From NCBI GenBank assembly GCA_948571325.1, contig CAOZKB010000022.1:1-14486 (forward strand): a stretch of 14,486 nt of DNA, given 5' to 3'. Positions 6,063-11,821 of this stretch are shown piece after piece. Source of the stretch: an uncultured Candidatus Saccharibacteria bacterium (GTDB lineage: Bacteria > Patescibacteriota > Saccharimonadia > Saccharimonadales > Saccharimonadaceae). The first letter of the stretch is position 1. Every line of letters begins with the position of its first letter. Made by a program: the position numbers and the translations under genes. The notes beneath the pieces were generated by a model that was not told where the DNA came from, made no database searches, and was given only the letters and a program-made list of their open reading frames with translations.

Positions 6063-6119
6063 GAAGTGGCACGGTCTAACGGCTATAAGCTTACGTTGAC
6101 TTGTCTATAGCGCCACTTC
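6063..6119. other. Second stem-loop with an 11-base bulge
   Basis: GAAGTGGC (6063-6070) pairs with GCCACTTC (6112-6119), and GCTATA (6082-6087) with TATAGC (6106-6111), stacked directly on one side. The bulge contains most of the 12-base sequence GGCACGGTCTAA, repeated at 6291-6302 over the start of the small rightward ORF. Placed directly against the 18-bp hairpin, it forms a compact structured block. Confidence 0.45.
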
Positions 6120-6122
6120 TTG

Positions 6123-6152
6123 TTGGTTACGATCCCTATTTAGAGCTATATT
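6123..6152 (+). promoter_or_regulatory. Possible rightward promoter in the 5944-6346 gap
   Basis: TTGGTT and TATATT are spaced by 18 bp. The predicted start near 6159 falls at a hairpin (CGAGTAT 6160-6166 with ATACTCG 6179-6185). It would transcribe towards the 32-aa ORF at 6289, antisense to the leftward operon. The match is moderate. Confidence 0.35.
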
Positions 6153-6288
6153 TGTTCTACGAGTATTTGATTGAAGCCATACTCGCGAGGCAACATAAAA
6201 CTGCTTAACCCTTTTTGATGCCCCTAATCAATGACGTATATATCTCCGAACAGAGACCGTAACTTTTAAGATTTGTGGAGGTGTTTTG

Positions 6289-6387
6289 ATGGCACGGTCT
6301 AATCGGCCAGCGGTAAAATATCGTAAACCCACTAGCGCCATCACATCTATTCTGTATCGTCACCTAGAAGTGCTTCGAGCAGTATAG
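6289..6387 (+). CDS. Possible small basic protein, 32 aa, antisense to the operon
   Basis: An excellent ribosome site, GGAGGTG with five spacer bases, precedes ATG. The product MARSNRPAVKYRKPTSAI..., ending LEVLRAV, is basic. It ends in TAG inside the 3' end of the leftward gene at 6347-6700. A very similar start (GGAGGTC, TTG, ATGGCGCG) occurs at 6736. It may be a real regulatory peptide, or the surviving start of a lost rightward gene. Length is the main reason for doubt. Confidence 0.35.
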   Translation: MARSNRPAVKYRKPTSAITSILYRHLEVLRAV

Positions 6388-6700
6388 CTTTCAGCAGCTT
6401 CTCAAACGCATCAAAGTTTTTGCCTTTATTGGGCTTTTTCTCATGCGTATGACGTGCGTGTGGCGTATCTTTGCCCTCAGCATCTTCCAATATTCGCTCT
6501 GCGCACAGTTCTAATCCCTTCATGAGCCCGATCATTATCTTTGTATTTTTAGGATATGATGATGCCATAGTGGCACCTTTAGCTCCAGCTATGATGACAA
6601 CGGCACCTTTAATATCCTGTTTTTGTAAAAGAGCATCTAACGCACTCTGCGCAATATCTTTTTTGTGCTTTCTTGTAGCTTTTAGCTTGTTTTTTGGCAT
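6347..6700 (-). CDS. Phage protein of unknown function, 117 aa
   Basis: ATG at 6700 follows AAGGA four bases upstream. The N-terminus is very basic (PKNKLKATRKHKKD). Then comes an alpha/beta segment (IKGAVVIIAGAKGATMASSYPKNTKIMIGLMKG) at about residues 30-62, a His/Lys-rich linker and an amphipathic leucine-rich C-terminal helix. No family is recognised. Gaps with rightward signals flank it on both sides. Confidence 0.65.
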   Translation of the reverse strand: MPKNKLKATRKHKKDIAQSALDALLQKQDIKGAVVIIAGAKGATMASSYPKNTKIMIGLMKGLELCAERILEDAEGKDTPHARHTHEKKPNKGKNFDAFEKLLKAILLEALLGDDTE

Positions 6701-6735
6701 ACATTCCTTTACTTAATTTTTATTGGGAGGTCTTG

Positions 6736-6831
6736 ATGGCGCGAACTTATGTCCCCAACTCCTTTGCAATGGCAGATTGGTCGGAGAGCCATCGATCTTT
6801 TCTAGTCTGCGTCCTCCCATTCGTCATTTAA
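6736..6831 (+). CDS. Possible 31-aa rightward peptide or gene remnant
   Basis: GGGAGGTC lies five bases before ATG, and the ORF begins MARTYVPNSFAMADW and ends in TAA. The start region resembles that of the ORF at 6289 (same ribosome core, TTGATGGC.CG). It overlaps the 3' part of the leftward 55-aa gene at 6802-6969, and I saw no clear rightward promoter. Listed because of the matched pair of start sites; it may be a remnant. Confidence 0.25.
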   Translation: MARTYVPNSFAMADWSESHRSFLVCVLPFVI

Positions 6832-6969
6832 CTCTTTGAGCGTGTGATAGTGCATCACCATATCCTTTGCACCAGTCTGCTCGGCTACGGCAAAGATGCG
6901 GATGCCGCCTTCGTATTCTTCGCTACGAACACGATAATTCTTGCCGTCTTGTTTATTTTTGAGTAGCAT
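6802..6969 (-). CDS. Small phage protein, 55 aa
   Basis: A leftward frame from ATG at 6969, only five bases after the preceding stop, with GAGG ten bases upstream, ending in TAG. The product begins MLLKNKQDGKNYRVRSEEYEGGI, has IRIFAVAEQTGA in the middle and ends in an acidic WEDAD. A small beta-rich fold is likely. The family is not recognised. The tight spacing supports a real gene. Confidence 0.65.
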   Translation of the reverse strand: MLLKNKQDGKNYRVRSEEYEGGIRIFAVAEQTGAKDMVMHYHTLKELNDEWEDAD

Positions 6970-6974
6970 CTTGG

Positions 6975-7223
6975 TTAATCCTCATCTTCGCTTTCCTTGA
7001 TGCCAGCAGCCAAAATTAGGCTTTCTATTTCTGCCTCCGGAATCTCTTTTGGCTTAAACATGTGGACTTTACCACCAATCTTTTTGGCTAGTTTATAGGC
7101 ATCCGCGAATTTCATAAGGGAATCTGGTTGCTCTGTAAGTTTTGCTCCTTCATAATCACGTTTTGCCCACATGTTCCCAACTCGTACGGCAAAATTTCCA
7201 TTAATTTTGATTTCTTCTTTCAT
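6975..7223 (-). CDS. Small phage protein, 82 aa
   Basis: ATG at 7223 follows AAGGAG closely. The product begins MKEEIKINGNFAVRVGNMWAKR, has a helix at about residues 38-50 (KFADAYKLAKKIGG) and ends in an acidic SEDED tail. It lies between the small 55-aa gene and the SSB-like gene, next to the recombination cluster. No family is recognised. Confidence 0.7.
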   Translation of the reverse strand: MKEEIKINGNFAVRVGNMWAKRDYEGAKLTEQPDSLMKFADAYKLAKKIGGKVHMFKPKEIPEAEIESLILAAGIKESEDED

Positions 7224-7255
7224 ACTTTCTCCTTATATGAATTAAATTTAATAAA

Positions 7256-7534
7256 CTAAAATGGTATGTCCTCCGGTGCAATATCTTTCGCTTCGGTGGC
7301 ACCGAGAGGCTTTTTGTCGGTAAAATTAGGCTTCTTTTCATCGTCATAGAATATGCTGGCAAATTGACCTTCGCCGAAGCCGTTTGCGTGTAATTTGACG
7401 CACATTTGGCTATGATGTGGAGTTGCTAGAACTATGCCGATTTCGTGGTAGCGATTTTTCTCTTTGCCGTCTTTATCTGTATAGATGCCATTTTTCACCA
7501 TCAGACGGCCGATTTTTTGTAGATTGCTTGCCAT
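7256..7534 (-). CDS. SSB-like single-stranded DNA-binding protein
   Basis: The start is ATG at 7534 (MASNLQKIGRLM), just after GGAGG; the ATG at 7546 precedes the ribosome site and is rejected. The 92-residue protein ends in EDIPF, the acidic tip by which SSB proteins bind partner enzymes. The body has strand-rich segments (RYHEIGIVLATP, QMCVKLHANGF, QFASIFYDD) that could be an OB fold. It is smaller than typical SSB (about 140-170). It lies next to the exonuclease and Rad52-type genes, so it probably coats single strands during phage recombination or replication. Confidence 0.7.
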   Translation of the reverse strand: MASNLQKIGRLMVKNGIYTDKDGKEKNRYHEIGIVLATPHHSQMCVKLHANGFGEGQFASIFYDDEKKPNFTDKKPLGATEAKDIAPEDIPF

Positions 7535-7558
7535 TTTTACCTCCAATCTTCTCGGCTT

Positions 7559-8365
7559 CTAAAAGCCTATTTCCTTAATCTTTTCTATATCAGCCAAGAT
7601 ACGCTCCATAATCGCATCCTCAAAGGCTTTTGCGTCAGCAATTCTATCAGCCACGTCCTCACGTTTGATCTCAAAAACTTGCAGTTCCAGTCCGGGTATC
7701 AAGTCGGTGTATAGCAGGAAATATAGTCGTTCTAGCCTCTCATTGACCACAAAATACTTGATAACTTGAGGCTCATATTCTTGAGGATATTGGTTAGTCA
7801 GATAAGCCTTAATAATTTCCCAGCTGGCTAAGCATTTAACCTCAATAGCTGCGAGAATATTGCCATTCTCGTCCTCGATAGCACCGTCTGGGGAAATGTA
7901 GATATTTGGGTTATCATCTCTTACCCATACACCGGGTTCTTTATTGATGATAAGTTCATTATTTTGCCCCATTCTTTCAGCAAAAGCGTCAATAGCATCG
8001 TTCTCTAGTAAATGACCACGTTCCATTTCATTAAACGGCTTGCCATTCAAACGATCCACATAATCGTTAGGTGTAAGTGGTCGTGCTACTTCGCTAGCGA
8101 TTAACTCATAATATTTCTTTTTCGGATCGGAGTTGAGCTTAAGCTTGGCAAGTTCCTCCGGCTCGAGCATTGCAGCTAAATCCTCGACTTTGAGTCTTTT
8201 ATCTGCTGGTGGCAGTTCTTGCCCATCACGCTCAAGAAAATCGACAATCTTACTCTTGAGTGGGAGGCCCGGTATCCATAGATCCTTGAACTCGCTTCCA
8301 CCAGATTTGCCTTTACGAAACTCAAGCCACTCCTCGCTATTTTGTTTGATCTTTAGAACTTTCAT
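7559..8365 (-). CDS. YqaJ-like viral recombinase / exonuclease
   Basis: The 268-residue protein matches the YqaJ/lambda-exonuclease fold: an N-terminal EEWLEFRKGKSGGSEF (about 11-26), ERGHLLENDA (115-124), SPDG (158-161), the catalytic IEVKC (174-178) and YEPQ (197-200). The likely metal and catalytic residues are Asp160, Glu175 and Lys177. These enzymes resect one strand of double-stranded ends, handing single strands to an annealing protein, here the Rad52-like neighbour. It starts at ATG 8365, overlapping the end of that gene by 29 bases. The first third (about 45-95) carries a longer charged stretch than minimal family members. Confidence 0.85.
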   Translation of the reverse strand: MKVLKIKQNSEEWLEFRKGKSGGSEFKDLWIPGLPLKSKIVDFLERDGQELPPADKRLKVEDLAAMLEPEELAKLKLNSDPKKKYYELIASEVARPLTPNDYVDRLNGKPFNEMERGHLLENDAIDAFAERMGQNNELIINKEPGVWVRDDNPNIYISPDGAIEDENGNILAAIEVKCLASWEIIKAYLTNQYPQEYEPQVIKYFVVNERLERLYFLLYTDLIPGLELQVFEIKREDVADRIADAKAFEDAIMERILADIEKIKEIGF

Positions 8366-9089
8366 TGCTCTCTTCCTTCTTACTCTTTTTCAAAAACTTT
8401 CGCTTCAGAGTATCCTTGCTTGCGATTACGCTTTGGTTGCTACGGATCTCTACTGGCAAATGGACAAAAACACTCTGCAGTTCTGCCATATTTTCGGCCT
8501 TACGCATATCCTCTTTGGCCTTCTCAATGGCTTCATCCTCTCGTTGTTGCTTCTCATCAACACTAATGACATTCACTTCTTGAAAATCGTCTTTGTGATA
8601 AACGTCACGGAATAAGCCGAACTCGCTGGCACACTTTTTGAGAGCATCGCTCGCAGCACCTTTCATATCGTTACCGAAATCCAGAAATTCTTTGGCTGGA
8701 ACTTTCTTTTTCAGATTGTCATCGTATTTCGTCTTAAACTTCACCTCGCAACGACCAAATTGCTCTTTAATGAGTTGTATTCCGTTTGCATAGACGGTTA
8801 AGCGACCTTTTACTACTACAACTCCACTTCCGGCTATTTTTGCAGCTTCCTCTAGACTCGTGAGAACCTCAAAGCTCCAGAGATAGCCAAAGACACGATT
8901 TAGTACGTCAATAGCATATCCAGTTTTTACGTAATCCCACGTTCCACCACCTTTCGCTGGACGCTTCATCAGTTTGTCCTCTGGGGTTTTCTGGTAGAAT
9001 ATGGAAAGCTGTTCTGCCGTAAAAGGACTATTTGTCATTAGTAGGTCGTCTGGAGTGACAACCTCTGGAAGTCTATTCTTAGTCGTCAT
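8337..9089 (-). CDS. Rad52/Rad22-type single-strand annealing protein
   Basis: ATG at 9089 lies eight bases after AAGGAG. Of 250 residues, the first 165 look like a Rad52-type annealing domain: WDYVKTGYAIDVLNRVFGYLWSFEV (51-75), a strand pair with VVVKGRLTVYANG, and FGNDMKGAASDALKKCASEFGL (138-159), where such proteins have an alanine/lysine helix. The C-terminal 80 residues are charged and probably flexible. It anneals complementary single strands made by the YqaJ nuclease. With the SSB-like protein it forms a full phage recombination module. The annotation as Rad52 and not Erf or RecT rests on pattern memory. Confidence 0.8.
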   Translation of the reverse strand: MTTKNRLPEVVTPDDLLMTNSPFTAEQLSIFYQKTPEDKLMKRPAKGGGTWDYVKTGYAIDVLNRVFGYLWSFEVLTSLEEAAKIAGSGVVVVKGRLTVYANGIQLIKEQFGRCEVKFKTKYDDNLKKKVPAKEFLDFGNDMKGAASDALKKCASEFGLFRDVYHKDDFQEVNVISVDEKQQREDEAIEKAKEDMRKAENMAELQSVFVHLPVEIRSNQSVIASKDTLKRKFLKKSKKEESNESSKDQTK

Positions 9090-9201
9090 GTCCGCAACTC
9101 CTTTCTAGCTGCTGCCAATACTGATCGTTTTGAATTTTCTTTTGTAATTCTTGTTCGCGTTCCTCACGCATTTCTCGAATTGAGTCTACATCTTCATCCA
9201 T
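9079..9201 (-). CDS. Tiny charged phage protein, 40 aa
   Basis: ATG at 9201 follows GGAG, overlapping the end of the membrane-protein gene; the stop TAA lies inside the start of the Rad52-type gene (ATGACGACTAA). The product MDEDVDSIREMREEREQEL... is one charged helix ending LERSCGHDD. It could be an adaptor or a translated coupling leader for the annealing protein. Its tiling within the operon is the main evidence. Confidence 0.55.
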   Translation of the reverse strand: MDEDVDSIREMREEREQELQKKIQNDQYWQQLERSCGHDD

Positions 9202-9376
9202 TTGACTTCTCCGTATCAAAAACGTTATTCCAATACAGGATTACAGCTAGCAATCCGGCAGCTACAAAAGGAACAAACCAGTATCGCATGTCCTCTACTT
9301 CCGAGAACATTACGAGTGCCGATGGTATACCAACCATCCAGCTGACTGTCTTCTTAAAATTGACCCGCTTAGACAT
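9194..9376 (-). CDS. Small membrane protein, 60 aa, first gene of the operon
   Basis: The best start is ATG at 9376 (MSKRVNFKKTV), seven bases after GGAGG; the ATG at 9448 has no such site. Two hydrophobic stretches are visible, about residues 11-23 (VSWMVGIPSALVMF) and 31-51 (YWFVPFVAAGLLAVILYW), separated by EVEDM. A two-pass inner-membrane protein is likely. It is the promoter-proximal gene of the leftward phage operon, so it would be made first after induction. Superinfection or lysis functions fit but are unproven. Confidence 0.65.
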   Translation of the reverse strand: MSKRVNFKKTVSWMVGIPSALVMFSEVEDMRYWFVPFVAAGLLAVILYWNNVFDTEKSNG

Positions 9377-9520
9377 TTCTATGCCTCCATAAAATTGATA
9401 TTCTTGCCGAAAAAACGACCTGTCGGGAATCGCTAACTTTACGCGCATTCCTCAGTTTTTCAGATCGTTCTTGGCTTTATGAGGTGACAACATACACATA
9501 AAGTTCTCGCCTCAATGGAA

Positions 9521-9547
9521 CCAAAAAAGATCGGCTTTTAACCGGTC
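9521..9547 (-). terminator. Leftward terminator-like hairpin (possible attenuator)
   Basis: Read leftward, GACCGGT pairs with GCCGATC around a TAAAA loop (one mismatch, one G.U), followed at once by six T. It lies about 20-45 nt downstream of the leftward promoter at 9571-9599 and upstream of the first operon gene. That position suits conditional termination or antitermination of the phage operon. Confidence 0.55.
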
Positions 9548-9570
9548 TGTATAGTACTTATGGTGGGCTT

Positions 9571-9599
9571 ATTGTAACAGGGGTGAATCAATGATACAA
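9571..9599 (-). promoter_or_regulatory. Leftward promoter on the same inverted repeat
   Basis: Read leftward: TTGTAT (9599-9594), 17 bp, TACAAT (9576-9571), again with TG one base before the -10. It arises because ATTGTAACA (9571-9579) and TGATACAAT (9592-9600) are inverted repeats with one mismatch. It points at the phage operon, with a terminator-like hairpin shortly after. Both promoters cannot be occupied at once. Confidence 0.55.
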
Positions 9600-9600
9600 T
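9571..9600 (+). promoter_or_regulatory. Rightward promoter, overlapping a leftward one
   Basis: TTGTAA (9572-9577), 17 bp, TACAAT (9595-9600), with TG at 9592-9593 making it an extended -10. The predicted start near 9606-9607 coincides with the first stem of the structured RNA. The same DNA forms a second promoter on the other strand. Confidence 0.65.
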
Positions 9601-9606
9601 GGAACC

Positions 9607-9950
9607 ATAAGCTTGATAAGGCACAAGCCGTAAGGCAAATAACCTTATCAAGGAACCGAAGGTTCCTTCAAAGCTTATGGAAAATCGGTTATATTCATAT
9701 AACCCCTAGTTCGAAGAACTAGGTTCCAGGGCTAGAAGCTTAAGTACATTAAAATCCAATATGAAGTTGTGGAACACTGCGTCTAGCTAATACCCTAAGT
9801 TGCACTAACCTTTGTATTATCCCTAAAGCTTTTGTTTTAGTTTACCGCTAAACCTAGCAGGTAGCATTGAGACTATAACCTATCTCAGTGAGCCAAATGC
9901 TCATGAATCCGAGGTAAAGATTTTGTAGTTCCGATGCTGCCTGGTAGGGG
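9607..9950 (+). ncRNA. Candidate structured RNA, about 350 nt (family unknown)
   Basis: No protein is supported here, but pairing is dense. The 10-bp stem 9605-9614/9671-9680 closes a junction with two arms: GATAAGG/CCTTATC (9615-9621/9643-9649), carrying a GCC-GTAA-GGC GNRA tetraloop at 9627-9636, and AAGGAACC-GAA-GGTTCCTT (9650-9668). Two hairpins follow at 9687-9704 and 9705-9723. A 3' domain is closed by 9858-9869/9932-9943 (12 bp with G.U pairs) around TGAGC-CAAAT-GCTCA. The GNRA loop fits rightward transcription. I tested by eye for tmRNA, RNase P RNA, SRP RNA and group I intron cores and found no convincing match. It may be a free RNA or the long leader of the downstream gene. Confidence 0.55.
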
Positions 9951-9976
9951 AGCGAAACTAAAAATAAAAAGAGTAA

Positions 9977-9993
9977 GCCCCAGAGAGTGGGGC
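9977..9993 (+). other. GC-rich hairpin just before a ribosome site
   Basis: GCCCC (9977-9981) pairs with GGGGC (9989-9993) around AGAGAGT, ending one base before AAGGAG of the gene at 10006. It could define the 3' end of the structured RNA or affect ribosome access. There is no T-run. Confidence 0.4.
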
Positions 9994-10005
9994 GAAGGAG
10001 ACAGT

Positions 10006-10377
10006 ATGGAAAATATTAAAAAAATGTTCGTGTTGGGTTACTATAAAGAAGGAGACGTCCTGGATCAGGGCGGATTCGAGCAGTGCTTTGTGCCAATTCT
10101 TGTTCTCAGCGATGAGGAAGAGGCAAAAGAGATGGTGCGGAGACGCAAGCAGGCCAAGGCCGAGTTCTGGGCCAAGGCACCAAGCCGGTGTAGGCCTCAT
10201 GGAACCGAAAGAGGCGATGCGTATCGTCCCTTCTCTGCGAAGGACGGGATGTATTATCGAGACGCCTCTGAAGTGGAAATGGCAGAACTCTGGTACGACT
10301 TTGAGTTGACACCGGAGTATGCTGACCTATTCGAGGCGGCGCATTGCGAGTGGTATTTCGTTGTGAACGCTCGCTAA
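10006..10377 (+). CDS. Orphan protein of unknown function, 123 aa
   Basis: ATG at 10006 has AAGGAG five bases upstream; the upstream ATG at 9934 lies in the RNA structure and has no such site. The protein begins MENIKKMFVLGYYKEGDVLDQGG, has an FVPILVLSDEEEAKEMVRRR strand-helix unit (about 28-47), a loop rich in Arg, His and Pro, and an aromatic C-terminal part (AELWYDFEL, CEWYFVVNAR). The ends look like strands of one small alpha/beta domain. No signal or membrane segment is present. Its codons are visibly more GC-rich than those of the phage genes, suggesting separate acquisition. It follows the structured RNA on the same strand and precedes a terminator, so the two probably form one unit. 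I do not recognise a family. Confidence 0.75.
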   Translation: MENIKKMFVLGYYKEGDVLDQGGFEQCFVPILVLSDEEEAKEMVRRRKQAKAEFWAKAPSRCRPHGTERGDAYRPFSAKDGMYYRDASEVEMAELWYDFELTPEYADLFEAAHCEWYFVVNAR

Positions 10378-10385
10378 TCTCCGCT

Positions 10386-10400
10386 GGGCCCCAGGGGCCC
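10386..10400. other. Perfect GC palindrome after the orphan gene
   Basis: GGGCCCC-A-GGGGCCC starts eight bases after the stop codon. There is no T-run, so it may protect the mRNA end or add to the terminator downstream. With the next hairpin it forms a short structured gap. Confidence 0.4.
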
Positions 10401-10427
10401 TACACACAACTGAATATCGGATAACAA

Positions 10428-10486
10428 CCCTAGGACCGCGCATCAGAGAATGTCGCATAATGGTCCTAGGGATTCCTTGTTTTTTG
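10428..10486 (+). terminator. Terminator-like hairpin after the orphan gene
   Basis: CCCTAGGACC (10428-10437) pairs perfectly with GGTCCTAGGG (10462-10471), with a possible GCG/CGC pair inside the 24-base loop, followed by a T-rich stretch with six T in a row. The long loop is unusual, but stem plus T-run suit an intrinsic terminator separating this unit from ackA. Confidence 0.55.
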
Positions 10487-10539
10487 AACCCGTGAGTCAT
10501 CCCCACCAAGCACTAAATCACCTACCTTACCTCAACCTA

Positions 10540-10548
10540 TGCTATAAT
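10540..10548 (+). promoter_or_regulatory. Extended -10 promoter of ackA
   Basis: TGC-TATAAT lies 18 bp before the start codon, with no clear -35. The predicted transcript would begin near 10555, leaving only the ribosome site AGGAG (10556-10560) as leader. Confidence 0.65.
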
Positions 10549-10565
10549 CACAAAAAGGAGCCACT

Positions 10566-11774
10566 ATGGAAAAGTTATTTCTTGTCACCAACCCGGGGTC
10601 GTCCTCGCGTAAATACGCCCTCTATCACGATGACGAACGCTTGATTTGTTCGCTGCATTTTGAAACCGAAAACAAGGCTCTGATTTGTACCCTGAAGCGT
10701 GCCGACGGTTCTTGCGTTAAGCTTACCGACGGTTTTAAGCGCATCGCTGATACAATCCGCTACACGCGTGATATTTTGCTCAAAGAAGGTTATCTAAACG
10801 ACGGCGTTGAGCTAGCGGCAATTCTCGCTCGCGTGGCCGCCACAGGAGAATTTTTCTCCGACGATCACATCGTAGATGAAGATTGTCTGCGCCGCCTTGA
10901 AGAAGAAAAGCGTCGTGCGCCGCTTCACGTGCCGGTAATCGCGGCAGAGATCTCTGAATGTCTCAAAACTTTTCCTGGCGTGCCCGTCATTACAATTTCT
11001 GACTCGCATTTTCACCATACGCGCGATGATGTGCACAAATATTACGCCATCGATACTGATTTAGCTGACCGCGCTGAGATTAAACGCTATGGTTATCATG
11101 GTTTGTCAATGGGTGCGGTGCGTAATTACATGCGCGACCAGGGAATCTTGGTACCGCGCGTGGTAGCTTGTCATCTTGGTTCTGGCGCTTCACTCACCGC
11201 AATCAAAGACGGTTATTCTTATGATACTACCATGGGTTATACTCCGCTCGAAGGCGTAATGATGGCTACGCGTTGTGGTGACCTTGACCCTGCGGCGGCT
11301 TCGGCCATTCAGCGCGAGCTGGGCTTTAATGAGGAAGGTCTCGAGGAATATCTTAACCGTCAATGCGGCCTGCTTGGCGTTACTGGTAAAACCAACGATA
11401 TGCGCGAAGTAATTGAGCTGCGTGATAATAGCGACCCCCGTGCCGAACTTGCTTATGATATGTATATTTACCGCATTCAGCGTGCGATTGGCGAAATGGC
11501 AGCGGCCATGCACGGCCTTGATGCGCTGGTCTTTACTGCCACTATTGGTGAACGTAACGCTATGATTCGTCACGACATCGTGGCTGGTTGCGGTTATCTT
11601 AATCTGTTCCTTGACGAAGCCAAAAATAAAGCTGGCCTCGGCGATGCCCTTCATGTTAATATTGCTACCAAGAAATCCCTTCCGATTTACGTCATTCAGA
11701 CCAACGAAACTGATGCCATGATTCGCCGTGCCAAAATTCTCCTTGGCGAACAGAAGAATAAAGCTCAAAAATAA
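10566..11774 (+). CDS. ackA: Acetate kinase
   Basis: The enzyme interconverts acetate plus ATP with acetyl phosphate plus ADP, yielding ATP in fermenting cells. At 402 residues it has the family's normal length. Signatures in order: TNPGSSSRKYALY (8-20, phosphate-binding N-terminal loop), SDSHFHHT (about 144-151, with the active-site Asp), RYGYHGLS (about 174-181), HLGSGASLTAIKDG (about 203-216), GYTPLEGVMMATRCGDLDPA (about 224-243, with the catalytic Arg) and FTATIGERN (about 322-330). The N-terminal loop reads TNPGSSSRK where many homologues have NAGSSSLK, and GLS replaces the common GTS. No phosphotransacetylase gene is nearby. Propionate kinase is closely related and cannot be excluded, but the acetate enzyme is the usual reading. 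ATG follows AGGAG. Confidence 0.92.
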   Translation: MEKLFLVTNPGSSSRKYALYHDDERLICSLHFETENKALICTLKRADGSCVKLTDGFKRIADTIRYTRDILLKEGYLNDGVELAAILARVAATGEFFSDDHIVDEDCLRRLEEEKRRAPLHVPVIAAEISECLKTFPGVPVITISDSHFHHTRDDVHKYYAIDTDLADRAEIKRYGYHGLSMGAVRNYMRDQGILVPRVVACHLGSGASLTAIKDGYSYDTTMGYTPLEGVMMATRCGDLDPAAASAIQRELGFNEEGLEEYLNRQCGLLGVTGKTNDMREVIELRDNSDPRAELAYDMYIYRIQRAIGEMAAAMHGLDALVFTATIGERNAMIRHDIVAGCGYLNLFLDEAKNKAGLGDALHVNIATKKSLPIYVIQTNETDAMIRRAKILLGEQKNKAQK

Positions 11775-11821
11775 GTCCAGCTGCGCTAATAGTTAAGAAT
11801 CAGTAATCGCAAATTTTAAGC

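Noticed and set aside
9607..9950. Group I intron, tmRNA, RNase P or SRP RNA
   Set aside because: A possible GACTA/TAGTT pairing (about 9871-9928) recalls intron P7, but P, Q and clear S elements and flanking exons are missing. No tRNA-like ends, RNase P core or SRP tetraloop motif was found.
11190..11768. 192-codon open frame antisense to ackA
   Set aside because: It is a shadow of a strongly supported acetate kinase gene with no independent start signals.
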